Below, piece by piece: positions 53,259-62,221 of a DNA stretch of 64,000 bases. The stretch is taken from assembly GCA_036501665.1 (NCBI GenBank), contig DASXZW010000063.1, positions 1-64,000 of the forward strand, in the 5' to 3' direction. The notes below the pieces were generated by a model that saw only the letters and a program-made list of their open reading frames with translations, was not told the DNA's origin and did not search any database. The DNA is from DATAUD01 sp036501665. Lineage in GTDB: Bacteria; Verrucomicrobiota; Verrucomicrobiia; Limisphaerales; Palsa-1400. Position numbers and translations under genes: made by a program. Position 1 is the stretch's first letter, and the number at the start of each line of letters is the position of its first letter.

Positions 53259-54971
53259 ATGGCAGAGTCCAAGAAGAAGTCCGTCCCAACCAATTCCCCG
53301 CCAAAATCCGCCCCCAGTGAGAGCATGGAATTACCGCCGGAGGAAACTGAAATTCTCCACACCGAACAGCTCGACGCGCTATCGACGTTGCAACTGGTCG
53401 ATATGATCGTCTCCAAACTTCCGCCGCGCCACAGCGTCATCATGGACATGGTGTATCTGCGGGACCGCGTCGTTGAAGTGGAGGAAATCAACGATCACGC
53501 GCGCGAAACAATCGAAAAGCAGGACGCGATCATCGAAAAACTTCGCTCGCCGGCTTTCCGCGTCGGAACTTTCATCATGCCGGTCGAACCGGACAAAGCG
53601 CACGTCTGCGCCGGCGGCACTGATTACGTCTGCCGAATTGATCCGCAAATTCCCCTTTCAAGTTTGCAAGTGGGCCAGCGCGTCTTGCTCAATGAAGCCT
53701 TCGCCGTCGTTCTCGGCTTGGGCTTCGATCGGAACGGCCCAATCGTTCGCATCGACGAATTGCTTTCAGCCGGAAGGCTGCGGATCGGCCAGGAATCCGG
53801 CCTGATGAATTCCGTGATTTTGCGCTCGGCTCTTCTGACAAAGGAAAAACTCAAAGCCGGCATGGAAGTCCGCCTCGATGCCAACCAACGCGTCGCTCTG
53901 GAAGTCATCGGCGTCGGAAAACGAATCGAGCGCTCTCTGGAAAGCGTCGCGGCCCTCCCCTGGGAATCCATTGGCGGCCAGAACGAAGCCGTGCAGGCGA
54001 TTCGCGACACCATCGAAATGCCGTTCCTCCATCGGGAACTGTTCAAACGCTTCGACCACACCGTGCCAAAAGGCTTTCTGCTTCACGGCCCTCCTGGTTG
54101 CGGCAAGACGCTGCTGGGCAAGGCGACCGCCCATAACCTGCGCCAGCAAATTCGCGCCGAAACCGGCGTGGACAAACCTGAATTTTTTCTGCACGTCAAA
54201 GGCCCGGAAATCCTCAACATGTGGGTCGGCGAATCCGAACGCCAGGTCCGGGACCTCTTTGCGCAATGCCGCGAGCGGGCGGCTGAAGGTTCTCTGGCAT
54301 TTTTGTTCATCGACGAAGCGGAGTCCATTCTCGGCACGCGCCGCGCCGGGCGTTACAGTTCAATTTTGAGCACCTTGGTGCCGATGTTTTGCTCGGAAAT
54401 GGACGGTTTGGAGCCGTTGCAAAACGTCGTGGTCATTCTTGCGTCGAACCGCGCAGATTTGATCGACCCCGCAATTTTGCGTCCCGGAAGAATTGATAGA
54501 AAAATCAAAGTCAATCGTCCAAATCAGGAAGGCGCGCGGCGGATATACGAAATTTATCTCAAAGACACACTCCCGCTCGCCGAACCGAAAGAACAAATGG
54601 CCCAAGCCATTTCAGACGCGCATTATGCAAAAACGGTCGAGAACCAGTTTTTGGAAATCACGTACCGCAGCGGCAAGCATGATTTCCTTTACCGCGGCGA
54701 TCTGGCCAGCGGCGCGATCATCGCCGCAATCGTCGAACGCGCCAAGAGCATCGCCATCAAGCGCGCCATTGAGACGAAACTGGAAACTCACCTGACCCGG
54801 GATGATTTGCTTCAGGCATTGCAGCGGGAATATTCGGAAAACGACCTTTTCCCACCAACCGATATTACCGAAGATTGGCTCAAGTTGACCGATTTCGACC
54901 CCGAAAACGTGATCAAACTCGCGCCGATTCGCCCGCGCAAGAAAGATGCGGCGGGATCCGGCGTCGTTTGA
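53259..54971 (+). CDS. arc: ARC: Mpa-like AAA+ ATPase of the bacterial proteasome type
   Basis: A 570-residue ATPase from ATG 53259 (GTG at 53253 is also in frame). An N-terminal coiled coil (about 40-97) precedes the OB domains (about 100-225) and the AAA core: Walker A GPPGCGKT (277-284), pore loop KGPEILNMWVGES (314-326), Walker B LAFLFIDEAE (346-355), arginine fingers in RPGRIDRK. Mpa/ARC unfolds Pup-tagged proteins in actinobacteria. The C-terminus here reads DAAGSGVV and lacks the Q-Y-L/HbYX motif needed to dock on a 20S core. The Dop-like gene follows 23 bases downstream. Confidence 0.9.
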   Translation: MAESKKKSVPTNSPPKSAPSESMELPPEETEILHTEQLDALSTLQLVDMIVSKLPPRHSVIMDMVYLRDRVVEVEEINDHARETIEKQDAIIEKLRSPAFRVGTFIMPVEPDKAHVCAGGTDYVCRIDPQIPLSSLQVGQRVLLNEAFAVVLGLGFDRNGPIVRIDELLSAGRLRIGQESGLMNSVILRSALLTKEKLKAGMEVRLDANQRVALEVIGVGKRIERSLESVAALPWESIGGQNEAVQAIRDTIEMPFLHRELFKRFDHTVPKGFLLHGPPGCGKTLLGKATAHNLRQQIRAETGVDKPEFFLHVKGPEILNMWVGESERQVRDLFAQCRERAAEGSLAFLFIDEAESILGTRRAGRYSSILSTLVPMFCSEMDGLEPLQNVVVILASNRADLIDPAILRPGRIDRKIKVNRPNQEGARRIYEIYLKDTLPLAEPKEQMAQAISDAHYAKTVENQFLEITYRSGKHDFLYRGDLASGAIIAAIVERAKSIAIKRAIETKLETHLTRDDLLQALQREYSENDLFPPTDITEDWLKLTDFDPENVIKLAPIRPRKKDAAGSGVV

Positions 54972-54994
54972 CGCGATCGTTCGCCCCCAAAGAA

Positions 54995-56521
54995 ATGATC
55001 ATCCAGTTTGGCACTGAAACGGAAATCGGCATCTCCCGCGCCAACGAAGAAAATCTCGATGTTGTCGCGGAATCGATGGCTCTTGTCCGCAGCGCCACGA
55101 AGTCCGGCGTGCTCATGCGATGGGATTATAACTGCGAAGACCCGCACGCGGACATGCGTGGGTTTCACGTCGAGGAACTTCGACAGGATACCGATGAGGC
55201 TTCTTACTTCGCGCAGGACGCCGGGCGTGAGCTGAGCTTCGTTGAGATTAAAAGCGATCTCGTCCTCGGGAACGGCGCGCGTTACTATAACGATCACGCG
55301 CATCCCGAATACTGCACGCCGGAATGCAGCACCGTGGAGGAATTGGTGGCGCACGACCGAGCGGGCGAACGCATTTTGATGCGTTGCGCGCAAAAACTTT
55401 CCGAGGAACGCGGCTCCGAAGTTTATCTGTACAAGAATAATACCGATTTTCGCGGGCACAGCTACGGTTGCCATGAAAATTACCTGCTCCCCCGCTCATT
55501 GCCGTGGGAAACTCTGGCGCGAGGCATCCAGGCGTTTCTCGTTTCCCGGCAGATCATCGCCGGGGCGGGAAAATTCGCCGTTGAGGAGGAAGACCGTTTT
55601 GTCGCGCCCGGCTTTCAAATTTCACAACGGAGCGACTTTTTCAGCGAGTTGCAAAGCGTCGATACGATGCAGCGCCGCCCCATTGTCAACACTCGCGATG
55701 AACCTCACGCCAATCCCAATCTTTACCGGCGCTTTCACGTCATCTTGGGCGACGCCAACATGTCGCCATTTTCCACCCGGCTGAAAATCGGCGCGACAGC
55801 CCTCGTGCTGGAAGCGCTCGCTCGCAATCCCAAACGAAACTTTCCTATTCTGGCTGATCCTTTGCAGGCGCTCATGTCCATCTCGCGCGATCCGAAGTTC
55901 CGTTGGAAAGTGTCCCTTGAAGACGGCGCGGGTTCCAATGCGCTCGCGTTGCAACGCGAGTATTGGAAGGCCGTGATGGAGTTGTGCGATCTTTCCGATC
56001 CGTCAAAAGCTTCCGTGGCGGCCGATTGGGATAAAGTATTGACAGATTTGGAAGTGGAGCCAATGCGTTGCCGGGACCGCCTGGATTGGGTGGCGAAACT
56101 GGCGATGGTCCGCGAATTTCAAGAGGAACAACACCTTAAATCCGACGATCCCTGGTTGCAGAGCCTCGACTTGGAATATCACAAGCTGAACCGGGAAACG
56201 GGCCTTTACTACGCGCTGGAACAATCGGGGTCAATCAAAGGAGTTCCCGACGAAGCGTTGGTGCGCCGCGCGATTGGCGAACCGCCGCGCTCGACTCGCG
56301 CCTATATACGCGGTCGGTGCATTCAGAAATTCTCCGCCGCCGTTATTTCGGCGCAGTGGGACCACATTACTTTGCAAGGCTCCCGTGGCCCGTTGAAAAT
56401 TTCGCTCCTTGATATTTTTACGCACGACCAGATTGCGGCGTCCGCAAAAGTTGTCGATGCGGCCAAATGTCCCGATGATCTTCAACCCATCTCCGAGCAG
56501 GTGGATCACTCACTTCTGTAA
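54995..56521 (+). CDS. dop: Dop/PafA-family enzyme (depupylase/ligase-like)
   Basis: A 508-residue protein from ATG 54995 (the frame also opens at 54875). GTETEIGI (6-13), LGNGARYYNDHAHPEY with CTPEC (91-111) and LYKNNTDFRGHSYG with CHENYL are the conserved blocks of the Dop/PafA carboxylate-amine ligase fold. Dop deamidates Pup and removes Pup from proteins; PafA attaches it. The blocks fit both, but the direct link to an ARC ATPase favours Dop. No Pup, UBact or second ligase gene is present in the window. Confidence 0.88.
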   Translation: MIIQFGTETEIGISRANEENLDVVAESMALVRSATKSGVLMRWDYNCEDPHADMRGFHVEELRQDTDEASYFAQDAGRELSFVEIKSDLVLGNGARYYNDHAHPEYCTPECSTVEELVAHDRAGERILMRCAQKLSEERGSEVYLYKNNTDFRGHSYGCHENYLLPRSLPWETLARGIQAFLVSRQIIAGAGKFAVEEEDRFVAPGFQISQRSDFFSELQSVDTMQRRPIVNTRDEPHANPNLYRRFHVILGDANMSPFSTRLKIGATALVLEALARNPKRNFPILADPLQALMSISRDPKFRWKVSLEDGAGSNALALQREYWKAVMELCDLSDPSKASVAADWDKVLTDLEVEPMRCRDRLDWVAKLAMVREFQEEQHLKSDDPWLQSLDLEYHKLNRETGLYYALEQSGSIKGVPDEALVRRAIGEPPRSTRAYIRGRCIQKFSAAVISAQWDHITLQGSRGPLKISLLDIFTHDQIAASAKVVDAAKCPDDLQPISEQVDHSLL

Positions 56522-56682
56522 AATTTTCCCGCATTTTTTCGCAATTTGCAAAGGTTGTTGCAGTTTGAATGGCTTCAGAAAAACTCGTAACGCATTTGCT
56601 TGCAATATGTTACAATTTCAATCACGGCCTTCCATGAAGCTTGGCATTTTTTGTGCTATATTGGGTTAAGGAAGGCAGAATA

Positions 56683-56877
56683 ATGAGTCACCCGGAAAGA
56701 CAAATGCTTGAGTTGGAAGAGGAGGCTACTATGCAATTGCGCATTGTTACGAAGGAGAATGCTGCAGTGAACGGCGTCGAAAAGAACGGAACTCGCCCGG
56801 GACCTCGTTCACAACGACAGGAACTGGCCGCGTTAGCCTGGGAGCCGCGCCGCCGCCGGTTGGGACTTAAATCTTAA
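56683..56877 (+). CDS. Small Arg-rich protein downstream of dop
   Basis: A 64-residue frame from ATG 56683, which has GAAGG ahead; a second in-frame ATG at 56731 has a stronger GGAGG and would give 48 residues. The N-terminus is Glu-rich (LELEEEA) and the end is basic (WEPRRRRLGLKS). It is likely disordered. It stands where a tag gene might be expected, but its last residues are not Gly-Gly-Gln/Glu. I do not recognise it. Confidence 0.5.
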   Translation: MSHPERQMLELEEEATMQLRIVTKENAAVNGVEKNGTRPGPRSQRQELAALAWEPRRRRLGLKS

Positions 56878-56902
56878 CTGTAACGATGCAGTTAACTTCT
56901 GG

Positions 56903-57133
56903 GGAGCGCGGTCGTCTCGACCGCCGCGTCTGGCGTCTCGCCAGACGCTCTTGTCGAACATTTTATACGCCGCCATAGTGCTGGATTGTTCCGTCGGCGA
57001 GACGCCAACAGATGCGACCGAGACGGTCGCGCTCCCTGCAGCGCCAAAATTTGTGGCCACAGGTTCTAATTAAAATGCTATAGTTTCTAGACCGGAGCCA
57101 GTCGGCGAGACGCCGACTCGAGACGACCGCGCT
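56903..57133. repeat. Mosaic of REP-like palindromic repeats
   Basis: The stretch between the small gene and the cyclase is packed with related palindromic pieces: agcgcggtcgtctcg at 56905-56919 and its complement at 57119-57133, gtcggcgagacgcc at 56993-57006 and again at 57101-57114, and a hairpin gcgtctggc...gccagacgc at 56926-56948. They look like several copies or fragments of a dispersed element. No gene is seen. Confidence 0.65.
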
Positions 57134-57153
57134 ATCGTATATCAACTGAATGG

Positions 57154-59511
57154 TTAAGTCTTGACGGTGCCGCCAGACGGCAACGGTTTGACAAGGCGGA
57201 CGTCCGTGTTTTCTTCAGGAGGCGGCGGGACATTGGCGTCAATTCGCCAGAGAACCTCGTAAAGTTTCACCGCGTGACGAAATCCTTTTACCATGCGCGG
57301 CGGCCATTCCAGGCAACGCGCCGCAAGCTGGGGATCATCCCTTTTCAAAGCCAGATAAGTCGCTTCCCCAATCAAAATTCTGCCATGCCCTGAGATGCCT
57401 TCAAGCCGGCTGGCAAGGTTCACCTCGCGTCCGAACGCGGTGTAATTCAACAGGTGAGTTTCCGATCCCATGTAACCCACGATGGCCAGACCGGTATTGA
57501 TGCCGGTTCCCATGTTGAGCACTGGCAGCAAGGAATGTGGCGGCAGGCCTGACTTCTCGCGCGAAGCATTTTCCTCCTCAAGCCGTTTGTTTTGCGCAGC
57601 GCGCTTCAAATTTAGTTCCGCAAGCGCCAGTTGCGCGTCAATAGCCGCTCGCACCGCATCCGCAGCATGACGCGGATTTCCGAGCGGGGCGCCCCAAAAA
57701 GCCATGACGCAATCGCCGATGTATTTGTCGAGAAGTCCTTTCCTTTGCTTGACAATATCCGCGATGGTGCCGAGATAAAGGCTGATGGTGTCCAGCGATT
57801 CCTTGGCCTGTGCGTCCACGTACGCTTCTGCGGCTTCAGGGTTGAGCTGGTTTTTTTCAATGTATTCGGCCGCATGGGCCTGCGTGACATCGGTCAATTC
57901 CGTGAATCCACGCACGTCGGCAAAATAGACGGTGATTTCGGTGCGGACACCCCCTTTTGAAAGAGTGGGCGCGGACAAAACTTGATTGACAACATCGGGA
58001 GACACCAGCCGTGAGAAAAGCCCCTTGACTCGCCTTTTTTCCATTTGTTCCACACGCACCCGATGAGTGAGCAGGAGAAGGTGCGTCGTCGCGCCCGCGC
58101 AAGCCATCGGAAGAATGATCGGCACCCACAACCGGTAATGTCCATAGATTGCCACGGTGGAAGTAACGTAGGTCGCGACAAACCCCAACATGAGCAGTGA
58201 ACCCGTTATCGGGCGCGACACGACCCAAGTGATCCACGCAGAGATGCTGCCAACAAGAACAATCAGCAACAGATCCAGCGGGAGGGGCATAAGGTGGATG
58301 AAACGCCCGGAAATGACCGAGTTCGCGATATTTACGTGGTTGGCGACGTTGTAAGTCGCGTTCTGAAGCGGAGTGGCGCTAACGTCGGTCAAATCGCTTC
58401 CTGTCGCTGTCGAACCGACGACGACCAGCTTGCCTTTCCAAGTGTTTGGAATTTCCTTCCCCTTGTTGCGTTCATTGAAATCGTTCAACAATTCCTCAAA
58501 CGCCCCTTCTCGCAGGCGCGGATCGTTTACCGTGAGAGACCAATCCGTGTAGAAATAACCGACGTCATCAACCGGGATGGTTCGCGTGACGCCGGCGGCG
58601 CCGTGAAGAATAATCTGGCCGGGTTTGATCTCTGGGTGGTCAAGGTCAAGTCCCAATTCACGGGCTGCGAGCACGATTCCCATGCTCCAGGCGCGGTACG
58701 GAGTGTATGGCAGAAATTGCAACGTGGTTCCCGGCCGCGGGTGGCTGTACAAATTGGTGGTCGCAAAGCGCCCTGATTCGTCGAGTGGAAAAACAATTTC
58801 TTCGCCGGCGCGGCGTCGAAAAAATGTTATCCGATTCGTTTCTATTTTGGTTTTGGAAAGATCGACGCCATTATTGTTGGCCATGATTTCAAGAAACGGG
58901 TGCCATACTTTGTAGTCTTGAAACGCCCTCGCCCGGCGGAGCACGCCGTCGCGGTCACGGTCCACCGCAATATTGGCCACCCGCCAGGCGCTTTCCCGAA
59001 AATCCCGCGCCGGGACCAAACCCTGGTCCGCGCCCAAGATGACGTTGCTCGATTCCTGTATTTGACTTGTGAAGTAATCGTCGGAGTTAATCGTTGTGCC
59101 ATTGGGCAATTTTGCCGGAGCATGGTCGTGACGGAGAGTGGCAAAAAGCACGTCGAATGCGACTGCTTTTGCGCCCTGCATTGTGAGTTCGTGCAACGCG
59201 CGTCCATAGACTTCTCGTGGCCAGTAAAGTCCATACTTGAACCCAAGGCTGCCGTTGTTGACAGCACCGATGGTGTCGTCGCTGATCTCCACCAGGCCGA
59301 GATTGGTGGCGTCGTTGGCAAAGCCGACGTCGTAATGATGGGTCACCCGAACCCGCCAGTCGTATGTCATCCATTCAAGGCGGTCCAAACCCAGAAGGCG
59401 AACTGCGTTGGGGAATAATTGAAGAAGGCAAACTCCCAAAATAACCGGCGCGGCAATAAAAAACGTCGGCGATTTGAGGAATTTCAGGCGCACGGCGCGC
59501 AGAATAAACAA
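57154..59511 (-). CDS. CHASE2-domain adenylate/guanylate cyclase
   Basis: A 785-residue membrane protein. The start is TTG at 59511, overlapping the tail of a terminator; a GTG at 59493 is an alternative. An N-terminal membrane helix is followed by a large CHASE2 periplasmic sensor (about 40-400), three more helices, and a class III cyclase domain (about 520-740) with the metal Asp in YFADVRGFTELTD and IGDCVMAFWGAP. The product is probably cAMP. FecR-type genes next to CHASE2 cyclases suggest a shared envelope signal. Confidence 0.87.
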   Translation of the reverse strand: MFILRAVRLKFLKSPTFFIAAPVILGVCLLQLFPNAVRLLGLDRLEWMTYDWRVRVTHHYDVGFANDATNLGLVEISDDTIGAVNNGSLGFKYGLYWPREVYGRALHELTMQGAKAVAFDVLFATLRHDHAPAKLPNGTTINSDDYFTSQIQESSNVILGADQGLVPARDFRESAWRVANIAVDRDRDGVLRRARAFQDYKVWHPFLEIMANNNGVDLSKTKIETNRITFFRRRAGEEIVFPLDESGRFATTNLYSHPRPGTTLQFLPYTPYRAWSMGIVLAARELGLDLDHPEIKPGQIILHGAAGVTRTIPVDDVGYFYTDWSLTVNDPRLREGAFEELLNDFNERNKGKEIPNTWKGKLVVVGSTATGSDLTDVSATPLQNATYNVANHVNIANSVISGRFIHLMPLPLDLLLIVLVGSISAWITWVVSRPITGSLLMLGFVATYVTSTVAIYGHYRLWVPIILPMACAGATTHLLLLTHRVRVEQMEKRRVKGLFSRLVSPDVVNQVLSAPTLSKGGVRTEITVYFADVRGFTELTDVTQAHAAEYIEKNQLNPEAAEAYVDAQAKESLDTISLYLGTIADIVKQRKGLLDKYIGDCVMAFWGAPLGNPRHAADAVRAAIDAQLALAELNLKRAAQNKRLEEENASREKSGLPPHSLLPVLNMGTGINTGLAIVGYMGSETHLLNYTAFGREVNLASRLEGISGHGRILIGEATYLALKRDDPQLAARCLEWPPRMVKGFRHAVKLYEVLWRIDANVPPPPEENTDVRLVKPLPSGGTVKT

Positions 59512-59542
59512 AAAGCCCGGAGCAACACAAGTTACTCCGGGC
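59506..59542 (-). terminator. Rho-independent terminator after FecR gene
   Basis: On the minus strand GCCCGGAG (59542-59535) pairs with CTCCGGGC (59522-59515) over a 12-base loop, followed by TTTTTGTTT. It ends the FecR transcript and overlaps the TTG start of the cyclase, so readthrough may control the cyclase. Confidence 0.8.
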
Positions 59543-59598
59543 GCAAACTTAAGGCGGCAGCAGCGTCAAACGATTGCGCGCCGCAAGCCAACCCGATC

Positions 59599-60363
59599 TT
59601 ACTGAGCCGAACTTGGCGAGGCCTGGCCAGTGGTCGGGAAAGGATTGAGCAGGGGAGGCGGCGCTCCGGGAGCTCCGAATTGCGGGTTGGTGCTTGCCAT
59701 CAACTCGCCCAATTCACCTTCAAACAATTGCAGCTCATAAACGGGCGTCGGCTGGACATCGCCGTAACCGGGCGTCCAGGATTCGCCGTCGCGCAGCACT
59801 TTGACAACCGAAGGGCCACCCGGATCAACAACCGCAGAAACAATGACTTGACCGGTGATACTGGTGAAGGTCACGCGATGGCGGCCATCCGGCTCCAAAC
59901 GTGATTTCACATGGTAATCAGTTCCACGAATTCCAGCCACGCCGTGCGGGGTCTTGATTTCGTATTGGGAATTGGCTGTAATTTTCTTGACGTTGCCGAG
60001 GATGGCGCCGTCCTGCAAATCCAGCATGGTCTGTTGATCCGCGTCATGGCTTGGGCCTGTGCGAGTCATCGTCGGAATGCCGAGAGTCGTTTCCGCTTCA
60101 ATGCGCAATGCGGACGAACTGCCATTCACGGCGAGATCAGCGCTGGATTCCGGACCAGTCCGAACAACCACGCCAGCATCCAATTCAGTATTGACCTTGA
60201 GCGGAGCCCAACCGCCACCTGATTGATATTCGACGTTGCCATGAACCGCCCTCACGATCGCCTTGCCCTGTACGCTGCCTTCTTCAGCGGCCCTGAGAGT
60301 TGCGACCCCAACGAACGCGAGCGCAAAGGCGCACGCCATGCTAATTTGGATGTTTCTTCTCAT
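59599..60363 (-). CDS. Exported FecR-domain protein
   Basis: A 254-residue protein from ATG 60363 with signal peptide (MRRNIQISMACAFALAFVGV). ATG 60384 lies within an operator-like palindrome and is less likely. The FecR domain is visible from about 30 to 170 (GNVEYQSGGGWAPLKVNTEL, YEIKTPHGVAGIRGTDYHVK). FecR-domain proteins bind or sense polysaccharides or signals in the envelope, here probably linked to the cyclase downstream. The C-terminus is Pro-rich. Confidence 0.82.
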   Translation of the reverse strand: MRRNIQISMACAFALAFVGVATLRAAEEGSVQGKAIVRAVHGNVEYQSGGGWAPLKVNTELDAGVVVRTGPESSADLAVNGSSSALRIEAETTLGIPTMTRTGPSHDADQQTMLDLQDGAILGNVKKITANSQYEIKTPHGVAGIRGTDYHVKSRLEPDGRHRVTFTSITGQVIVSAVVDPGGPSVVKVLRDGESWTPGYGDVQPTPVYELQLFEGELGELMASTNPQFGAPGAPPPLLNPFPTTGQASPSSAQ

Positions 60364-60376
60364 AAAATTGCTGGTT

Positions 60377-60392
60377 ACATACATATGTATGT
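60377..60392. promoter_or_regulatory. Perfect 16-bp palindrome at predicted transcription start
   Basis: acatacatatgtatgt is a perfect palindrome covering the predicted start of transcription for the FecR gene. It would suit binding of a dimeric repressor. Confidence 0.55.
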
Positions 60393-60397
60393 CGTCC

Positions 60398-60425
60398 AGA
60401 TTACATTTCGACCATTAAATGTCAA
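60398..60425 (-). promoter_or_regulatory. Sigma-70-like promoter for FecR gene
   Basis: On the minus strand TTGACA (60425-60420), a 16-base spacer and TAATCT (60403-60398). The start of transcription would be near 60391, giving a leader of about 28 bases to ATG 60363. Confidence 0.55.
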
Positions 60426-60483
60426 CTGAATAAAATTCAGAAAAACACGGTTTTTTATTCACAAAAAAGACCGTCAAAACGGC

Positions 60484-61359
60484 TCATTCGGGAGCCAGCT
60501 TAACCGTTGCTGTCCAAAGATTCACGCCAAATTTCGCTTTAAATTTCTCCAAAAGCTTCTCCGCCTCCGTTTTGGAGCGGGCAAGCGCGAACGTAGTCGA
60601 ACCGCTTCCAGACATTAAAGCGCCAATGGCTCCATTCTCGCGAAAGTTCTCCTGAACCAGCGCCAAGAACGGATATTTATGCAAAGCAGGCGCTTCCAAC
60701 GAGTTATAGAATTCCTTTCCACCCGCGACAAGGTCGTTTTGCAGAACGGAAACCAAATTTTGCGCCCGCCCAGGCTCTCCTTTGGCTGCGGCGGGAAATT
60801 TGGAAAGCTGCGCATAAGCCCAAGGCGTAGAAATGCCGAAACCCGGATGGACCAGCACCAAATAAGTCCCACTCAATGTTGGAAAAGGAGCCAAAGGGGC
60901 GATGATTTCGCCGCGTCCTGTCGCGATTGCGGGATTCTCCTGTAGGAAAAACGGGATATCCGAACCTAACGAAGCCGCCAGTTCCCCTAGTTTTACCTGT
61001 TCGAGCGGATGGCCAAATAGTTCGTTGAGAGCAAGCAGCGTCACTGCTGCGTTTCCGCTCCCGCCACCGAGTCCCGCCGCAATGGGAATTTGTTTATGGA
61101 GATGGATGCGAATGCCGTCATTCGACCCGATTGTCTGCAAAAAGAGGGCTGCGGCGCGATGGGCGAGGTTCTTGGAGTTGGTCGGCAACCGGTTGTCGCT
61201 GCAACTAAGGCGAATTCCAGTTTCCGCTCGCTCGAAATCAAGCCGGTCGCACAAATCGACCGGGTGCATGACGGTTTCCAATTCGTTGTAACCGTCAGCG
61301 CGCTTTCCGAGGACGTTTAGGAGAAGATTGACTTTGCAGCCTGATGCCTTGGAAAGCAT
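60484..61359 (-). CDS. ispE: 4-diphosphocytidyl-2-C-methyl-D-erythritol kinase
   Basis: A 291-residue GHMP kinase: PIAAGLGGGSGNAA (92-105), Lys9 in KVNLLLNVLGKR, catalytic Asp134 in GSDIPFF, and LMSGSGSTTFAL near the end. It phosphorylates CDP-ME in the non-mevalonate isoprenoid pathway. The usual G-Y-H near the N-terminus reads GYNEL. No other isp genes are linked. Confidence 0.9.
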   Translation of the reverse strand: MLSKASGCKVNLLLNVLGKRADGYNELETVMHPVDLCDRLDFERAETGIRLSCSDNRLPTNSKNLAHRAAALFLQTIGSNDGIRIHLHKQIPIAAGLGGGSGNAAVTLLALNELFGHPLEQVKLGELAASLGSDIPFFLQENPAIATGRGEIIAPLAPFPTLSGTYLVLVHPGFGISTPWAYAQLSKFPAAAKGEPGRAQNLVSVLQNDLVAGGKEFYNSLEAPALHKYPFLALVQENFRENGAIGALMSGSGSTTFALARSKTEAEKLLEKFKAKFGVNLWTATVKLAPE

Positions 61360-61413
61360 GAAAGGGGCGCGAAACGTTCCGCGCTCAGCGCCGCGAATGT
61401 TCCGCGCAAAGGC

Positions 61414-61860
61414 TTAGTTGTCGAAAATGCGGAAACGGCTGCCCGGAATGAACGGCGCAATATCTCCACCGCTAAATCCAAGCGAAGTATCCGGGGACAA
61501 TGTGGTATCCGCGAGCCAGTTTGGCTTGTAGCTGTCCGGGTAAACAGGATCAGCCGGGAAAAAGACCGGGCCGTAATTGCCGGGAGAATGGTTGGGAACC
61601 GGGAAAGTCACGACTTCATAAACACCGACGGCGGTCCTGGCGACCGTGCGATCAAATCCACGAACGAAGCCAGTCATGGGCAGATTTGCAGGAGCGCCAA
61701 AGACGGATGCCTGTTCAAAGGAACGGCGGAACTCGCCACCGCGACCGAACTCGGTCATATTGTTGATTCCGCGACCCAACTTTTCTTCCGGCCCGGCGCA
61801 ACCAACGATAAAAGCTGCAACCGCAGACAGGGACAACAATACACAGGACTTCTTAAACAT
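61414..61860 (-). CDS. TIGR04073-family exosortase-associated lipoprotein
   Basis: A 148-residue lipoprotein from ATG 61860: MFKKSCVLLSLSAVAAFIVG followed by Cys. The core KLGRGINNMTEFGRGGEFRR and FDRTVARTAVGVYEVVTFPV is the TIGR04073 family, found with exosortase/PEP-CTERM systems in Verrucomicrobia. No exosortase gene is in the window. It is 54 bases before ispE on the same strand. Confidence 0.85.
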   Translation of the reverse strand: MFKKSCVLLSLSAVAAFIVGCAGPEEKLGRGINNMTEFGRGGEFRRSFEQASVFGAPANLPMTGFVRGFDRTVARTAVGVYEVVTFPVPNHSPGNYGPVFFPADPVYPDSYKPNWLADTTLSPDTSLGFSGGDIAPFIPGSRFRIFDN

Positions 61861-62011
61861 ATGTGACTCTCTTTTTGCCAAGATAATGTGTGAGAACGCG
61901 TGTTGTCGAGTTTTTTTTGTTGATTACGATTAAAGATCTCGAAAAGGCGCAGCCCGTAGTTTTGGAAATGCCAGTGACAATAACTTGTTAAACGCTTAAG
62001 CTGGATTGCAC

Positions 62012-62221
62012 ATGAAACGGCATGATCAGCCTAAAACGCCCGCCGAAGCCAAGCGCTGGGCGCGTCGCTTATCTGAACGTGTCAACAAGGTGCTTGACGC
62101 TCATCCCGACGCCGACCCCGATACCGTTCGTCATACTCTAATTTTGCTGGAAATGCCGCCAATCGAACGACTGCGGCGAAGTTTAATCCGTGGCCGCGCC
62201 ACTGCCATTTTCCGAAAGTGA
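62012..62221 (+). CDS. Small basic protein paired with nucleotidyltransferase
   Basis: A 69-residue helical, Arg-rich protein from ATG 62012 (PAEAKRWARRLSERVNKVLD, ADPDTVRHTLILLEMPPIER). The gene overlaps the following nucleotidyltransferase gene by 32 bases, like an antitoxin partner. I do not know the family by name. Confidence 0.7.
   Translation: MKRHDQPKTPAEAKRWARRLSERVNKVLDAHPDADPDTVRHTLILLEMPPIERLRRSLIRGRATAIFRK

Noticed and set aside
54875..54994. Upstream extension of dop
   Set aside because: It overlaps the end of arc in another frame and lacks Dop family sequence; ATG 54995 starts the conserved region.
56683..56877. Pup-like or UBact tag gene
   Set aside because: The C-terminus is GLKS, without the Gly-Gly-Gln/Glu ending, and no Pup motif is present; kept only as a small gene.
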